Shown here: piece after piece, positions 1 through 12,200 of the stretch | How the letters are laid out: every line of letters starts with the position of its first letter | How positions within the stretch are numbered: the first letter of the stretch is position 1 | Assembly (NCBI GenBank): GCA_009809945.1 | Contig: WTPW01000334.1 | Span: forward strand, 186,488-250,487 | DNA: 64,000 nt | Origin: Gigaspora margarita | Lineage: Eukaryota > Glomeromycota > Glomeromycetes > Diversisporales > Gigasporaceae | Direction of reading: 5' to 3' | Notes under the pieces: model-generated | What the model saw: only the letters and a program-made list of their open reading frames with translations | Databases searched by the model: none | What the model was told of the DNA's origin: nothing | Translations under genes and position numbers: made by a program

Positions 1-589
1 TTCTCTAGGATTTTGAAGTTTTTAAACTCTAGAAGGTTGATTTATTAAAAGTAAGTTTAAAAATAGGGTTTCTTCACTCATATATTTTTCTTTCATATAC
101 ATTTCTAAGTTATTTCTCATTTACTTATTTACTTGATAATATTCTTTACTACTATTTGACTTTTTTTGCAGATGATAGCACAAGTAAAATAGATGAATGT
201 TGAATACATTGTACATTTAAAAGAGCAGAATCGACTCTTGTAATCTATACATTCAATTAGAATTCTCAATTACAGACTCTAAACTTTAGGTATCATGGAA
301 TACTATTCATATTCTAGCGAGTTTGTCACTTAACAGGCAGTTTTCTCTATTGAATGTATGGTGTTTGGTTTGGCAAGTATTGTTTATTTTCTTTATGATT
401 CTTTTCTTTTTGCATGGACCTTTTTAAGTAAATCTTCAATCTTACTAAAGTGATAAAAGTTAATATTTATTAAATTTTTTGCCTCAATATGTTATTACAT
501 GTCTAAACCTTTTATTAATTATTGTTTCTACTTTCCATAGATTTCTTTATATTTGGTTTTTATGATCAGAGTTTTCTATTTTCATAATG
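1..589. other. AT-rich stretch, no gene seen
   Basis: No open reading frame of note, no splice-site-framed exon and no clear repeat was found on either strand. It is ordinary AT-rich intergenic sequence leading into the minisatellite that starts near 590. Confidence 0.6.
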
Positions 590-2185
590 CACCATTTTAC
601 TACCCACACATCTTTTTAAGGTAATTTTAGGTTTGTCTATTCACAATCATGATTCTTCAAGCAAAACTATTATTTAATAACTACAAGATACTCTATGATC
701 AAAGAATAAGTGTAATCAAGATATTACCGTATTACCATAAAATAACGACCATGGGCATTATTTCGAAAATTGCATTCCCTAAAAATAGTATACTAGGATT
801 CAAATAAGCCCATGCGCATCCTGAATAGCGTGCATCTTATATATAGTGAAACCTCTCTAAGTGCACTCTCTATAAGTGCACACCCTCTCTAAATGACACT
901 CAAATGCTAGCACAACCATATATATTTGGGGTTCTGCATCAACTAAGTAAATCAAAACTATATCAGGTTATTTTAATATTTCATAATCAGAAGATTTAGA
1001 TTAAAATTTGATGACCGTACTGATTCAAAATATATCATATAAATTTAATATAAAAACTTCTTTAAAATACACAAATTGAATTTCTTTTTCTATCAAGATT
1101 TTCTAAAAAATAATCGCTTCTAGTGCAATACATTTACAAAGTTACAAAGCATTTTTTCTAAAATATTATATAATATTGGCTCCAAATCAATTTCAAAATA
1201 TTTTTCAGTTTTTTAGTAATAAAATTTTTAAATTTAAACCAGATTGTGCTTTTTTTATTTAAATATAAAAAATGGCTTCGTAACTTTTCTCATAGAGAAA
1301 TATTATTAATTTCACAAAATATTACTTTGAATTATGTAAAATTTTGGGCTGTGCATCTATTTTTGTCATTTTTGTATATACATTAAATGACGATAAGCAT
1401 CAATTTTAATGATTATATTACAGTATCACTATCATGTACCCATTGTTACACAAAAATAGTTTATAACAAAAATTTTTATAATACTATATATAGTTTTGAT
1501 TTACTTAGCTGACGCAGAACCCCAATATATATTGCCACTATAAATGCATTTTCCGCATTGTTCTCTAAGTGCATGTTGTTAAAATCTAGCACCAAGAGCA
1601 TAATAGTATGCCATATAATCGAATGTATAAAACGTAAAAAAAACCGGGGTTGCTTCAAAATAGTGCACATGCATGTATTCAAAATAGCGCACAGGTGATC
1701 GAAATATAGCTCAGGTGCGTGTTATTTTGTGGTAATCAGTAAATAAAGATAATACTAGATTTGTTCACAATTCTTCAAGCAAAACTATTATAAAATCTAC
1801 CACTAAATATGATTGATAACTACAAGACATTCTCTAATCAAAGGATAAGTGTGATCAAGATATTTTTTAAAAAAAGGTAATTCCTATTCACAATCATAAT
1901 TCAAAGGACAAGCGTGATCAAGATATTTAAAAAAAAGATAATTCTAGGTTCATCTATTCACAATCATGATTTTTTAAGTGAAATTATTGTTTGATAACTA
2001 CAAGACATTCTCTAATCAAAGGATAAGTGTGATCAAGATTTTTTTTTAAAAAAAACAGTAATTCTAAGTTCGTCTATTCACTATTACAATCTTCAAATAA
2101 AACTATTATGAAATCTACCACTAACTATTATTTGATAACTACAAGATATTTTCTAATCAAAGAATAAGCATAGTCAAGATATTTA
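590..2185. repeat. Interrupted minisatellite, unit about 110 bp
   Basis: A degenerate unit containing 'cttcaagcaaaactatta', 'gataactacaaga' and 'aagtgtgatcaagatat' occurs at about 655-722 and again several times between 1770 and 2180. Units differ by small indels and some are partial. The array is split by a DNA element at 727-1732, because repeat sequence resumes directly after it. No coding potential is visible. Confidence 0.75.
727..1732. mobile_element. TA-inserted DNA element with inverted ends (CCGTATT family), nested hairpin inside
   Basis: The left end CCGTATTACCATAAAATAAC and the right end (reverse complement begins CCACAAAATAACACG) form imperfect inverted repeats flanked by TA (725-726, 1733-1734), as in Tc1/mariner-type insertions. 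Near the right end the motif 'gcgcacaggtg' repeats. Inside, 927-963 is the inverted complement of about 1489-1533, with 'ctctctaagtgcac'-like sequence outside the left arm, so a second, pogo-like element probably sits within. No transposase reading frame remains. A relative lies at 48494-49886. Confidence 0.65.
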
Positions 2186-2704
2186 GGACTCTTACATCAC
2201 AAGTTCTTGAATTCAGGATTAATTTGGGATCATGGGCTTCAATATACTTTTAATTTTGGATATCTTTTTTTTTGTCACTGGACAACGATTAAAGTTTTCA
2301 TACTTTTGACTTTATCAATTATATTTTTGATATATGAAGATTTTCTAATATAAATTGATACTTTACTTTCTTACAATCAGGTCAAATATTTACTTTTGGT
2401 AATTCATGCCTCTATCATTACTAAAGAACCTTTTGAATATGTCTGTTCATTACAATGCATTATATTTCTTTATTTAATAATGTTTTGATAGATTAAAATT
2501 ATATTATAATGGGCTCACAACTTATAATTTTCTATTATTAAACAATACTTACCTATATTTAATGAATTTGTAAAATATCCAAACCACTAAGGCTTCTACA
2601 TCATCCTTTACTATCATTAACAACATATTTATTATCAGAAGAGTAATTTATAAACTAGAAACTTACAAGATTTTATATGACATTTATACTATTTTTATCT
2701 TATT
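2186..2704. other. AT-rich stretch, nothing recognised
   Basis: No exon-like frame or repeat was recognised between the minisatellite and the next tandem array. Confidence 0.5.
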
Positions 2705-3260
2705 TAATTAGCATTGTAATATTGAATAAATATCTTAATAAGATGTTTACTTATCTAATTAGCATTGTAATTAAATCATATATACAAGTCACTCATGTTC
2801 TAGTAAACTCTTGTTATAGTGAAAACATAGTTAAAGTGAAGATTTAGAAAATTTTTTTCAAAACCAGTCTATATAAAATTCTCTCGATATAGTGAATTTA
2901 CTAATAAACTCTCGATATAGTGAATTTTTAAAAAAATTTTATTAATAGTCCTGACTACTTCACTATAACAAGAGTGACTTGTATATTGAATAAAATCTTA
3001 ATAAAGTCATTTACTTATCTAATTAGTATTGTAATTAAATTATATATATATTGAATAAATGTCTTAATAAGATCGTTTACTTATCTAATTAGCATTGTAA
3101 TTAAATTGTATATATATTGAATAACTATCTTAATAAGATCATTTACTTATCTAATTAGCATAATTTAATTATATATATATTAAATAATATCTTAATAAGA
3201 TTGTTTACTTATCTAATTAGCATTGTATTTAGATTGTATATATATTAAATAAATATTATA
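2705..3260. repeat. Tandem repeat, unit about 65-75 bp, split by a MITE
   Basis: Units built on 'aataagatcgtttacttat' + 'ctaattagcattgtaat' + 'tatatatattgaataa' repeat head to tail about six times. The first unit (to about 2784) and the rest (from about 2982) are separated by the small element at 2785-2981. The array ends directly before the LINE fragment at 3290. Confidence 0.8.
2785..2981. mobile_element. 197-bp MITE, TA target duplication, CAAGTCACTC inverted ends
   Basis: The perfect 10-bp terminal inverted repeat CAAGTCACTC / GAGTGACTTG is followed inward by 'ttgttatagtgaa' on both arms. TA flanks both ends (2783-2784, 2982-2983). It interrupts one repeat of the surrounding tandem array, which gives an independent proof of insertion. 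A shorter sibling lies at 51053-51164. The family looks pogo/Tc1-like. Non-autonomous. Confidence 0.85.
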
Positions 3261-3289
3261 TATATATTTAATAAATGTTTTTATAGCAT

Positions 3290-4553
3290 TGCCAAAAAAG
3301 GAAGAAGTAAGACAGAAATTACATTACTCTCTGAAGAAGGCTCAATGGCAAGGATCTATTAACTATTATGGCTTAACCGCAGCATTGAAATTCCAGTTAG
3401 ACATTTTGTCAAGGAATGAACTAGCATGTTCTACAAGGCAGAATGGACTTTCAATAGGCATAAAAAAGATGCTATCTACCAAGAAAGAAACCAGAAACAA
3501 GACTGAAAGGCCTTCAAGAACTTTTGGCACACAACAAAAAAATCTAGAGCACTCTGTTTAAAAGACAATAAAAAATAGTCCTTTAGATTCAAAGCTGTGA
3601 ACTATCTTCTTTTAATATTACAAAAGCAAAAAAGAGATCTCTATATCATATATAAAAAGTTCACGTGTTCTAGATATAATATGGAAAAAGAATCTTTTGA
3701 ACACTTATCCTATTGTAAATGTGATGATGAGATATGGAAGGAAAAAGAAGAGGGCATTGTTAAAGAAATATGGTCCTTACTAGACTTAGAGGAGAAAGCT
3801 GAAATTTGCACGGAGCAATTGATCTTTATATTATTAATTAATAGTACTTTTGTGTATAAGAGAAGAAAAAAGCTAGCTAGAAGCATAATTCTACTCACTA
3901 TACAATTTGCCCTGGAACAATTTCAGATCAGAAAAAAATCAAACAACTCAATTTTAGCCTCCTGGCTAGAAAAATAGATGAATTTGTTCCAGGAGACTAT
4001 ATGGAAGAACAGATATGAAAAGATAATTAAATAGGAAAAAGCTAATAGCATCTTAGCAAAGACAAAAAAAAATGCTACAAAAGGCAGTGATAAATGCTCT
4101 GGTGGAAGTGACAAAGAGAAAAAAAGATTGAAAGGGAGGACTGAAAAAGGAAACCATTCAGGGTCATCAACATCAATAAATGAGAAAAAGAGGAATTGTA
4201 AAGTTGAAGTTTCAAAGGTTAAAAAAGAATGGGAGGAATGTAAGAAAATAGTAATAGATAAAATCAAAAAATAGATAAATACTGGTATAAGGGGTTGGTG
4301 GAACCCTAGCTAATTTGATCATGACCAGCTATAGAACTGTATCAGTGATATGAATAATTAGATAATTGACCTATGTTAGTCAGAGGGATGAATTCTACTT
4401 TGGCAGGTTGCACATAGGTGCCTATGGTAACTGGGCGAGCCATACTTTAATTGTAACATGTCTAGCATCAGAATTAGACTAGCATTTGCATATGTAGCTA
4501 TATTCTTTTAAATAAAGTATGACATGATCATCAAAAAAAAATAAAAAAATAAA
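3290..4553 (+). mobile_element. 3' end of a LINE retrotransposon (5'-truncated)
   Basis: Coding remnants lead into a C-terminal segment with a Cys-rich motif (C...HLSYC, near 3670-3720, in a frame running from 3597 to 3977) typical of the tail that follows RNase H in RNase H-bearing LINEs. The 3' UTR ends with AATAAAG, then 'tgacatgatcatc' and an A-rich tail (about 4532-4553). The same end motif occurs in the plus-strand LINE ending near 38023, so the two belong to one family. About 1.2 kb remains, which is usual 5' truncation from incomplete reverse transcription. The segment at 3289-3561 is a lysine-rich frame in the same element. Confidence 0.75.
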
Positions 4554-4712
4554 AATTTTTATAGTATTTTAAGATTTGTTTAAGATTATCTTAGCGATAA
4601 TAGAAAATTTATAATAAGTTTATTTTGAATTTATCTTAAAAGTCTAAAAAAAATATATAGGTTCTGTAAAGCTTATATCAGATTAAAACATATATTATTA
4701 ATTTACTTATTT

Positions 4713-5103
4713 GAAAGTGCTAGAATTGCAATAACAAATTTTCTTAAGAACTTTGAAAGAGTTGGTGTATTTGATCTTGTAATAAAGGAATTTAAATAGC
4801 AAAATATCGTAAAGAATTATACAATCAAGTTGATTATAATATAGAAATTTAAGTAGCAAAATATCATAAAGAATTATTCAATCAAGTTAATTATAATATA
4901 GTATTCATTAATCTTTATGAAAAAGATGTAGAAGAAATTACAAAAGCTGTATTAGAGCAAAGAAAAATGAATAGCAATAATTTATTTATTGACTTTATAG
5001 TGTTTTCAAATGCAAGTGAAAAGGCTTTGGCAAAAAAATTAATTTATACAATTAGAAGACAATCTACTAAAATATTTAAACCAATTACATATAAAAATTA
5101 ATA
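4713..5103 (+). pseudogene. Decayed coding relic of unknown family, with internal duplication
   Basis: From about 4850 the plus strand reads as protein-like sequence ('FINLYEKDVEEITKAVLEQ', then 'FIDFIVFSNASEKALAKKL') ending at a stop near 5102. Upstream, 4713-4790 reads 'ESARIAITNFLKNFERVGVF' before a stop. A segment of about 57 bp ('agcaaaatatcgtaaagaat'...) is duplicated in tandem (about 4797 and 4854), which breaks the frame. The family is not recognised. Mixed hydrophobic and charged residues suggest a former soluble protein. There is no visible promoter, intron or neighbour that explains it. Confidence 0.4.
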
Positions 5104-5448
5104 AATTAATAATTTATCATTATAATTTAGAAAACGATTTTAAAAATCTCTCTAAAAATTTTATTAACGATAATTTAAAAAAATTTAAAATTGGATTTTG
5201 AAATCCTATTAGCTATAATGCTAAAAACTTTATTAATTAACAATAAGTAGAAAAATTTAAATTGGATTTTGAATTAGTGTTAAAGATTAATTAGCATAAT
5301 TAGTGACACTAACATTAAACATTAGTAAATAAAAAATATCTGTCCATGAAATAGATGTGATAAAAAAACCCAAAGAGTAGATCACGAACTATTTCTAATA
5401 AAAAATGTATCTTATGTGTAGTAAGCTTTTTGTTTTTAATATTTTTTG

Positions 5449-6195
5449 CTAGTGATACAAATCGATAAAAATTTTTTAATTGATTAGTTGATAGATCATT
5501 TTATCCAACTAATCAATTAATCAAATTTATTCAACTAATTGATTAGCTGGCCAATCAATTACCATATATTCCCAAAAATAAGCTACCTTTTTTGGGCCAA
5601 AAATTACACAAAAAAATGTGAGGTAGCTTATTTTCAAATTGTTAAAATTTTTGAAAAATTAAAAAATATACTAATAAAAAGTTGTCTAAATGATGTAAAA
5701 TTTTTACTATAAATGTATTTTGTGTTCTAAACAATTTTAAATAATGACACTTTTGATGTTTACTTAGTAAAATTTGGACTTTTTTATGTAGTAACTACTA
5801 ATGTATTTTTTGAGATTTTTGAAAAAAATCAGGAAGGTAGCTTATTTTCAGGAATATACAGTAATCAATTAGTTACTAATCGATTGACCAACTAATCAAT
5901 TGGCAACTAATCAATTAGTTGAATAAATAATAAATGAAACTTGGTAAATTATACATAAGGTAGCAACTAAAATAGCCAGGTTGATATTCTTATATGATTG
6001 GTTGACTAAGCGACCAATTGTCTAGTCTATTAATTGCCCAATCAACTAGTCAATTACTTGATTAGTTGGCCAAATGACTAATTGATTAGTCAACTAATTG
6101 ATTAATTGACTAAGTTGGATCTGTAAAATTCAAATCGATTAGTTGTCAACTTTACAACTAACCGATTAATTCAATTTTTGATTCGTATTACTAAT
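5449..6195. repeat. Cluster of CAATTAGT/ACTAATTG palindromic motifs, possible MITE
   Basis: Motifs such as 'actaatcaattag', 'gattagttggcca' and their complements occur more than fifteen times on both strands. The outer edges are imperfectly inverted: 'agtgatacaaatcga' on the left and 'ttgattcgtattact' on the right. This is compatible with an AT-rich foldback element. It is split by the MITE at 5562-5861. Confidence 0.55.
5562..5861. mobile_element. 300-bp MITE of the CCRTATATTCC family (TA-inserted)
   Basis: The ends CCATATATTCCCAAAAATAA and (reverse complement) CTGTATATTCCTGAAAATAA are inverted repeats, with TA on each side (5560-5561, 5862-5863). Both arms carry 'aagctacct'. The centre has 'ctaaacaattttaaat'-like sequence found also in the 42.7, 40.2 and 43.8 kb members. 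Non-autonomous, Tc1/mariner-like by target site. Confidence 0.8.
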
Positions 6196-7329
6196 TTTTG
6201 TATTAGTTATTAAATATTAAAAAATTTATTATTTTAGATAATCCTGTGAACCTCAAAGTAATTAAAATTAAAAGTTTTAATATGATAAACAAGCATTCTT
6301 ATTTTAAATTTTTTTCTTTAGATAACCTAGAAAAAGCTTGAAGAACTTGGTATTCAAATTTACCGGCAACAACTGATCAAAAAGCAATTGATTTTTTTTA
6401 CTCAAAATTTGAATTATTTAGTATTAGCAAAGTAGATTTTTCTGTTTCAAAAGAAGATAAATTGAAATCTATTGATATTTCTATAGTTTGAATGAATTGA
6501 ATAATGGTATATTTTATTTATTTATGTTTTTATTTAAAATTAATTTCTAATATAATTTATTTTATATTAAATTTTCTTTCAAGATATCAGGTTTTGATGC
6601 TTCATAAATAGTAAGATCAATATTTTACTAATTATCATAAATTTTGCACTAAGTAAACTTGTTTAGCATTAAGAGTAGAGGGTAAATAAATTATTTTTAT
6701 ATAGTTGCATATAGCATTTTAATTTTTTTTATAAAATTGACATATGCTACTAATAAAACTTCTTTAAATTATATCTAATTTTTATTAAAATTTTACAAAA
6801 TATAAATATATTTGCATATATCACAAAAGTTTTCTGGATTGATCCAAAATTTTCTGAATTGTACAGAATTGCTAATTCTAATTGGTCAATTAATGCAAAT
6901 TTATAAATTAGTACTATTGCTAAATTTTAATACCCAACTTTTAAAAATTTATATTTTACTAAGTTTTTAATTGCCAATCTGGATAAGATCAGCATTATTT
7001 TTATATTTGGAATTGAGCAAAACAAATATATAAACAATATAGAGCAAAATCTAAATCTGGTCTGTATATATAAAATTTTTATATGATTTAAAGATATTTG
7101 AAGATATTTTTACTTATATCTTCTATCTTTTATCTACTAGTCCAATTTTAATAATTTTTAGCAATAGAAATATAAAAACCTGCTCTACAACTTTAATTAG
7201 AGTCAAAAATAATATTTGTTTAGTATAAAAAACTTTTATAAGGGTTATTATTAGTTTTGCAAATATTTATTTACTTATTTGTTTATTCCTAATTTCAAAT
7301 ATAGTAATAATATAGCTATAGTGTTGATC
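6196..7329. other. AT-rich stretch with one short coding-like patch
   Basis: Mostly AT-rich without structure. Between about 6313 and 6500 the plus strand gives a short protein-like patch ('TWYSNLPATTDQKAIDFF', then 'FSISKVDFSVSKEDKL') preceded by a polypyrimidine-AG. It is too short and broken to assign to a gene or element. Confidence 0.35.
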
Positions 7330-7332
7330 TTA

Positions 7333-7859
7333 GGGGGCATCCATAAATTACGTTATGCTTGAGGGGGGGTCCCCTAAAATATAATGATTTTCCATTATGC
7401 AGGGGGGTTCCCCCCAATATAACGCAATTTTTTTATAAAAATTTGTCTAAAACATGATGCAGTAGTCCAAATTGGATGCTTTTGGGTCCGTTCGAACCGT
7501 CTCGAGGAGAGGATTCGAATGGAACCAATTTTATTTGATTTAGATCACTGGATCACGTTTTATTAACGAAATACTATTGGTTACTATGTTTTCTTATAAA
7601 ATTACTATAAAATCAATAGTATTTCGTTAATAAAACGTGATCCAGTGGTCCAAATGAAATGATTTGGTACTATTGGATTTGTCTTATAGAGACGAATCGA
7701 ATGATACCAAAATCATCCAGATTGGATCACTGGGTCATTATATATTCAAGTTGTTGTAAAATTTTATATATAAACATACAGATTTTTAAAAATTTTTTAT
7801 ATAGTAGGGGGTCAAGAGCTACTATGTAGGGGTACATAATGTTATTTATGGATGCCCCC
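7333..7859. mobile_element. 527-bp PIF/Harbinger-like MITE with large internal hairpin
   Basis: The terminal inverted repeats GGGGGCATCCATAAAT are followed by similar 'acgttatgc'/'aacattatgt' sequence, and TTA flanks both ends (7330-7332, 7860-7862). TTA target duplication with GG-rich ends is the PIF/Harbinger habit. The interior folds back: 7548-7580 ('actggatcacgttttatt') is the inverted complement of about 7618-7652, and wider arms reach 7450 and 7740. No transposase frame is present. Confidence 0.85.
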
Positions 7860-7863
7860 TTAT

Positions 7864-8440
7864 CTGGTGTAACTACCTGGTGGTTATAGTTTATTAATTG
7901 GTAGTACAGAACCACCAATAGTTAACAAAAGTTTAGGAAATTGAAAATAAGTATATGTATGAATAATGTTATGTATAATAGGGAATTGTTATTAATTATA
8001 TCGTTTCTTTTATTAGGGTCAGATATTTTTAACAAAGGGCTTGTAATAACATAATATTGGAGAAGTGATAATAGATTTATAATGAAATCAGATTTTTATT
8101 AAAGTAAGAAAAATTACATATAGCTTATAATTATACAATTAATACAAACTAATACTAAACTTTATTTCTATCATTACTTAGGTATATTACATCAAGGGTA
8201 TTATTCTTTAATCTAAAAATGTAAATTTATACCTTTTTATCAATTCCCAGAGGCACCACTTATATATAAATTTTATATATTGTTGGTTCAAACCCTTCTT
8301 TGTTGGTTAATAACCTTCTTAGGTGGTTCTGAACCCTCTATGCTAGTTCATACCCAATTCTGGTAGCTTGTACCAAATAATAATGGTTTGCAACCCCAGG
8401 TAACCCAATTTCTAATTCCACACAGCCAATGTGGCTTGCA
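7864..8440. repeat. Degenerate GGTT...AACC repeats in gene-free AT-rich DNA
   Basis: Between 8283 and 8405 short inverted motifs of the form (T)GGTT-few bases-AACC(C) occur about five times at 25-35 base spacing ('ttggttcaaaccc', 'ttggttaataacc', 'tggttctgaaccc', 'atggtttgcaacc'). A further one lies at 7876-7915. Meaning unknown. The rest of the stretch is featureless. Confidence 0.45.
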
Positions 8441-8520
8441 ACTTCATAGTATAAAAAAATCAATTTAAATAAACAAATAAAAATAGAAAAAATAGAAAAA
8501 AATCAAATTTTTTCAAAATA

Positions 8521-8898
8521 CTTCTATATTAGGCATAATATCATCCCCTTTAAGGATGAGCTCCTGCAAATCTAATAATTCAACTTTCTCATTTTTCAAT
8601 CGTTTGGCTTCTACTAATAAGCTTTCAAAATCTTTTTCAGCTATACATTCTAAGACTGAAATGTTAATGCCTGAACGGAATATATGTTACTTTGTTCCCG
8701 AGTATTAAAAAGAAGATAAACCCTTTTTGCAATGTGACCAACTAACATGCTTTTGCTATCCAAAAAGTGAACACTTAATTTACTAGTAGTGTCACACCAT
8801 CCTTTTTCAGCCAATAGTTCTCCTATTTGAAAGTATAATTCTAAGGATTCATTATTGGATCGTTTATTATACTTTTCACCTTTTAATATATTATACAA
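8521..8898 (-). pseudogene. C-terminal fragment of an uncharacterised fungal protein (broken)
   Basis: The minus strand encodes 'LELYFQIGELLAEKGW' and 'HIAKRVYLLFNTR', then after a frame change near 8670-8690 continues as 'ISVLECIAEKDFESLL' and a leucine-rich amphipathic end stopping at about 8522. The pattern '(L)YFxIGxLLA...K..YxLF' resembles a C-terminal domain I associate with a repeated family of uncharacterised Glomeromycotina proteins. That link is from memory and not tested. A frameshift separates the two halves, so this copy is probably dead. No intact start or upstream exons are visible. A hAT MITE lies just upstream (8999-9277). Confidence 0.45.
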
Positions 8899-8998
8899 AT
8901 AGGTGAGTTTTTCTTTTCAGGTATTTCCTATAACAAGTGAAGTTATTAATATATATATATTTTTTTTTGCTTTAAGTCATTAAGGTAAAGAGCTAAGT

Positions 8999-9277
8999 CA
9001 GTGTTGTACATTTTGGCTGTCCACAGCCTTTTTTGACTTGTTCACATCCAAAATTGTCCAAACGTCCAAGATTGTTCAAAGCTTGTCTAGGCTTTAATAA
9101 TTAATAAATCTATCTAAAAAATATATAACTATATATTTTTTTAGATGCTGAACACATTCTATTTAAAATTAAAATAGGTATTTTAATAAAATTTTAAGTA
9201 ATTTTACTTTATTTTATTGTGCAAAATTGTGCAAAATTGTCCAAATCATTGTCCAAAGCTGTCCTGTGACAACACTG
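8999..9277. mobile_element. 279-bp hAT MITE with perfect 8-bp target duplication
   Basis: The ends CAGTGTTGT / ACAACACTG are inverted. AGCTAAGT lies directly on both sides (8991-8998, 9278-9285). Subterminal 'gtccaaaattgtcc' motifs repeat near both ends, as in many hAT elements. A nearly identical copy with its own 8-bp duplication is at 49272-49551. Confidence 0.92.
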
Positions 9278-9287
9278 AGCTAAGTTG

Positions 9288-12200
9288 TTATGAATTCTTT
9301 GGGTGGGAGTTTTTTTTTTCACCACTTATTTCCTTTATATATTCTTGCTTTCCAATTTTTAGGATTACCTGATTTGGACATATAATTAGCTCTTCTCCAT
9401 CTTTTAATTTTCTTATTAATTGTTGAAGATTTGGCTGCATAGACTTTAATTTTTTTTCTATAGAGCTAGAATTTGTCATGTTGACTTTTTGGAAACCTAG
9501 AATATATCCAGGTATTTGGTGCATAAAATGTTAAAAAGTTGTTCTTTTTATAGGAATTTGGAATGCTAAGCCTCCTAATAACCTGTTTATGATATTTCTT
9601 TAATAAATTTCCATGTACAGATTTAAGCAAAACTTATTATCAAAGTTTCTTAGCTGGTATGAACCATTCCCTATACTTTATATATATAGTATGGACCATT
9701 TCATTTTTCTTCTAATTTACCACTTCTATGTGTATCTAATTTTGCTTTATATAGGAGCACTTTGTCACCAATTTTAAAGCTATGCAATTGGTAATGACTA
9801 TCATGCTTATGCTTTTGTTTAATCAGAGATTGTTTTATATTTTGACAAGCTTCAACACATGCCTCTTGTAACTTATCAATTATTTCCAAGATCCTATTTA
9901 TTAACAATTGGGGTACTTGACCTATGATAGTATAAATAGTTCAGCTGGTAATGTAACTTCTCTACCATAAGTTAAATAAAAAAGTTCCTTCTGTGTTATA
10001 CAATGTCTAGTTGTTTGATATGTGAACAATGCTAAAGAAACATATTTATCCCACTTATCACTATATTGGGACATACATTTTGCTATTGTTTTACAGAGTG
10101 TTCGATTATATCTCTCAACTAATCCATTGGCTTGGAGATGGTATGAAGATAACATAATATGTTTTATACCCAGTCTTTTGTATATAGTATTGATTAAACC
10201 ATTATCAAAATGTGAACTATGATCAGTAATTAATTTATATAGGCATCCATGTTTACAAATTATATTATTATATAAAAATGAGGTAGCAGTCTCAGCTGTA
10301 CAATTTGGAATAGCTCAATGCTTTCAGCCACTTTGTTAAATATTCTGTAGCTACAATTAGGTATTTATTTCCTTGCTTAGTTAGAGATAAAGGTCCAACA
10401 AAGTCAATGCTTATATGTTCAAATAGTTGTTCTCAATTACTGTATTCAAGGGCTTATGGGCACTAGGTTTTCCTCTTCTTTGACATATATTATACTCCTT
10501 AACAAAGCTCTTTATATCATTTTTCACCAAGGGCCAATAGAATCATTTTCTTATTCTGTAAGTAGTTGCTTTCTCTCCAAAGTGTTCTACTGTTGGGTCT
10601 TCATGCATGCTTTTTAATACTATTTCTATCTCTTCAAATTTAATTACTCTTAATGGTCTTGTTAATTCATGATATGGTTTTCAATACAATATGTTTTCTT
10701 TAACTAAATAAAAATTAGCTCTAATTTTAAACTTTCTAATTTGTTTTTTGGTTAAAGTTTTAGAAACTCTTGAATGTATTAAGTATTCTACTAATTGTAA
10801 GTATTCATTAGAGTCCATTTTGAAGATTGCCAGGACACTGGAACCTGGATTGGATTAACGGATTTAAAAGTTTACTATTATACATTTTATTATTATTTTT
10901 TTTTATTTTTATATTATTTTTTTTTAATGTTCAATTCTTGATAAACCATCAACATGAGATAATTGTTTACCAGGTCTATGTTTAACAACAAAATTATAAC
11001 CTTGTAATATCATAATATAATGAGCCATTCGACCAGTAGGATTAATCATACTTTTCAAGTAAGTTAAAGCAGAATAATCAGTTACAATTGTAAATTGTGA
11101 ACCATGTAGATATAAATAAAATTTTTTAAAAGCTCACACAATTGTAGCACACTCTAACTCAGTAATTTTATAATTTTTTTTTGCTGCATTAGTTGTTCGG
11201 CTAACATATTCAATTACCTGTTCAACTCCATTATTACTTTTTGTATTAGAATAGCTCCCATAGCTAAATGAGAAGCATCATATAGAACATATTTCTTATT
11301 GTCATTAGGATGGACAAGAATAGGTGCTAATGTTAGAGATTCTTTTAGTTTTTTAAATGCCATTTGTTGGTCAGTTCCCCACTGATATTTTTTTTTAATT
11401 TTTAATAATTTAAATAATGGAGCAGCAATTTTGGAAAATCTTTAATATGTCTTCTATGAAACCCAGCCAATCCTAAGAAACTTTGTAGGGCCTTGACATT
11501 CTTAGGTACAGGAAAGTTGTTTACTGCTTCAACCTTAGAGGGACTTGCAGTTATACTACATCGATTTACTTCATGTCCAAGAAATGTTATTTTGTCTTGA
11601 CCAAAATAACATTTTTCTGGATTTAACCTTAAATTAGCAGCTCTTAACTTTACTAATACATCTTCTACATGTCTTAAATGATCTTCAAAAGTAGATAAGT
11701 AAATATTAATATTATCAATATATACAAGTGCATATTTCTACAAAATATCATGAAGAACTTTATCAATTAGGTGTTGAAATATTGCTGGAGCATTCCTTAG
11801 CCCAAAGTGCATAATATTAAATTCATATAATCCAAATTTAGTTATAAATGCTGTCTTGCCATGATCACAAGGATGCATCTCAACTTGCCAAACTCCACTG
11901 GCCAAGTCAAGAGTAGTATAATATGCTGATTGTTTAAGAGCACCTAATAATTCATTTATACATAGTAATGGGTAACTATTATGTTTTGTTACTTTATTGA
12001 GCTTGTGATAATCAACACAAAACTGTCATAGTTTATTATTTTTTTCGTTACAAGGACTACAGGTAAAGCCTAGCAGCTAATTGATAGTTTTATTAAGTTT
12101 TCACTATGCATTCTTTGGATTTCTTGTTGAATAAATTCATGTTCTACTCTAGAAGTAGGATAGAAATGTTGTCTAACTGGTAGCTCTTTTTCAGTAAAAA

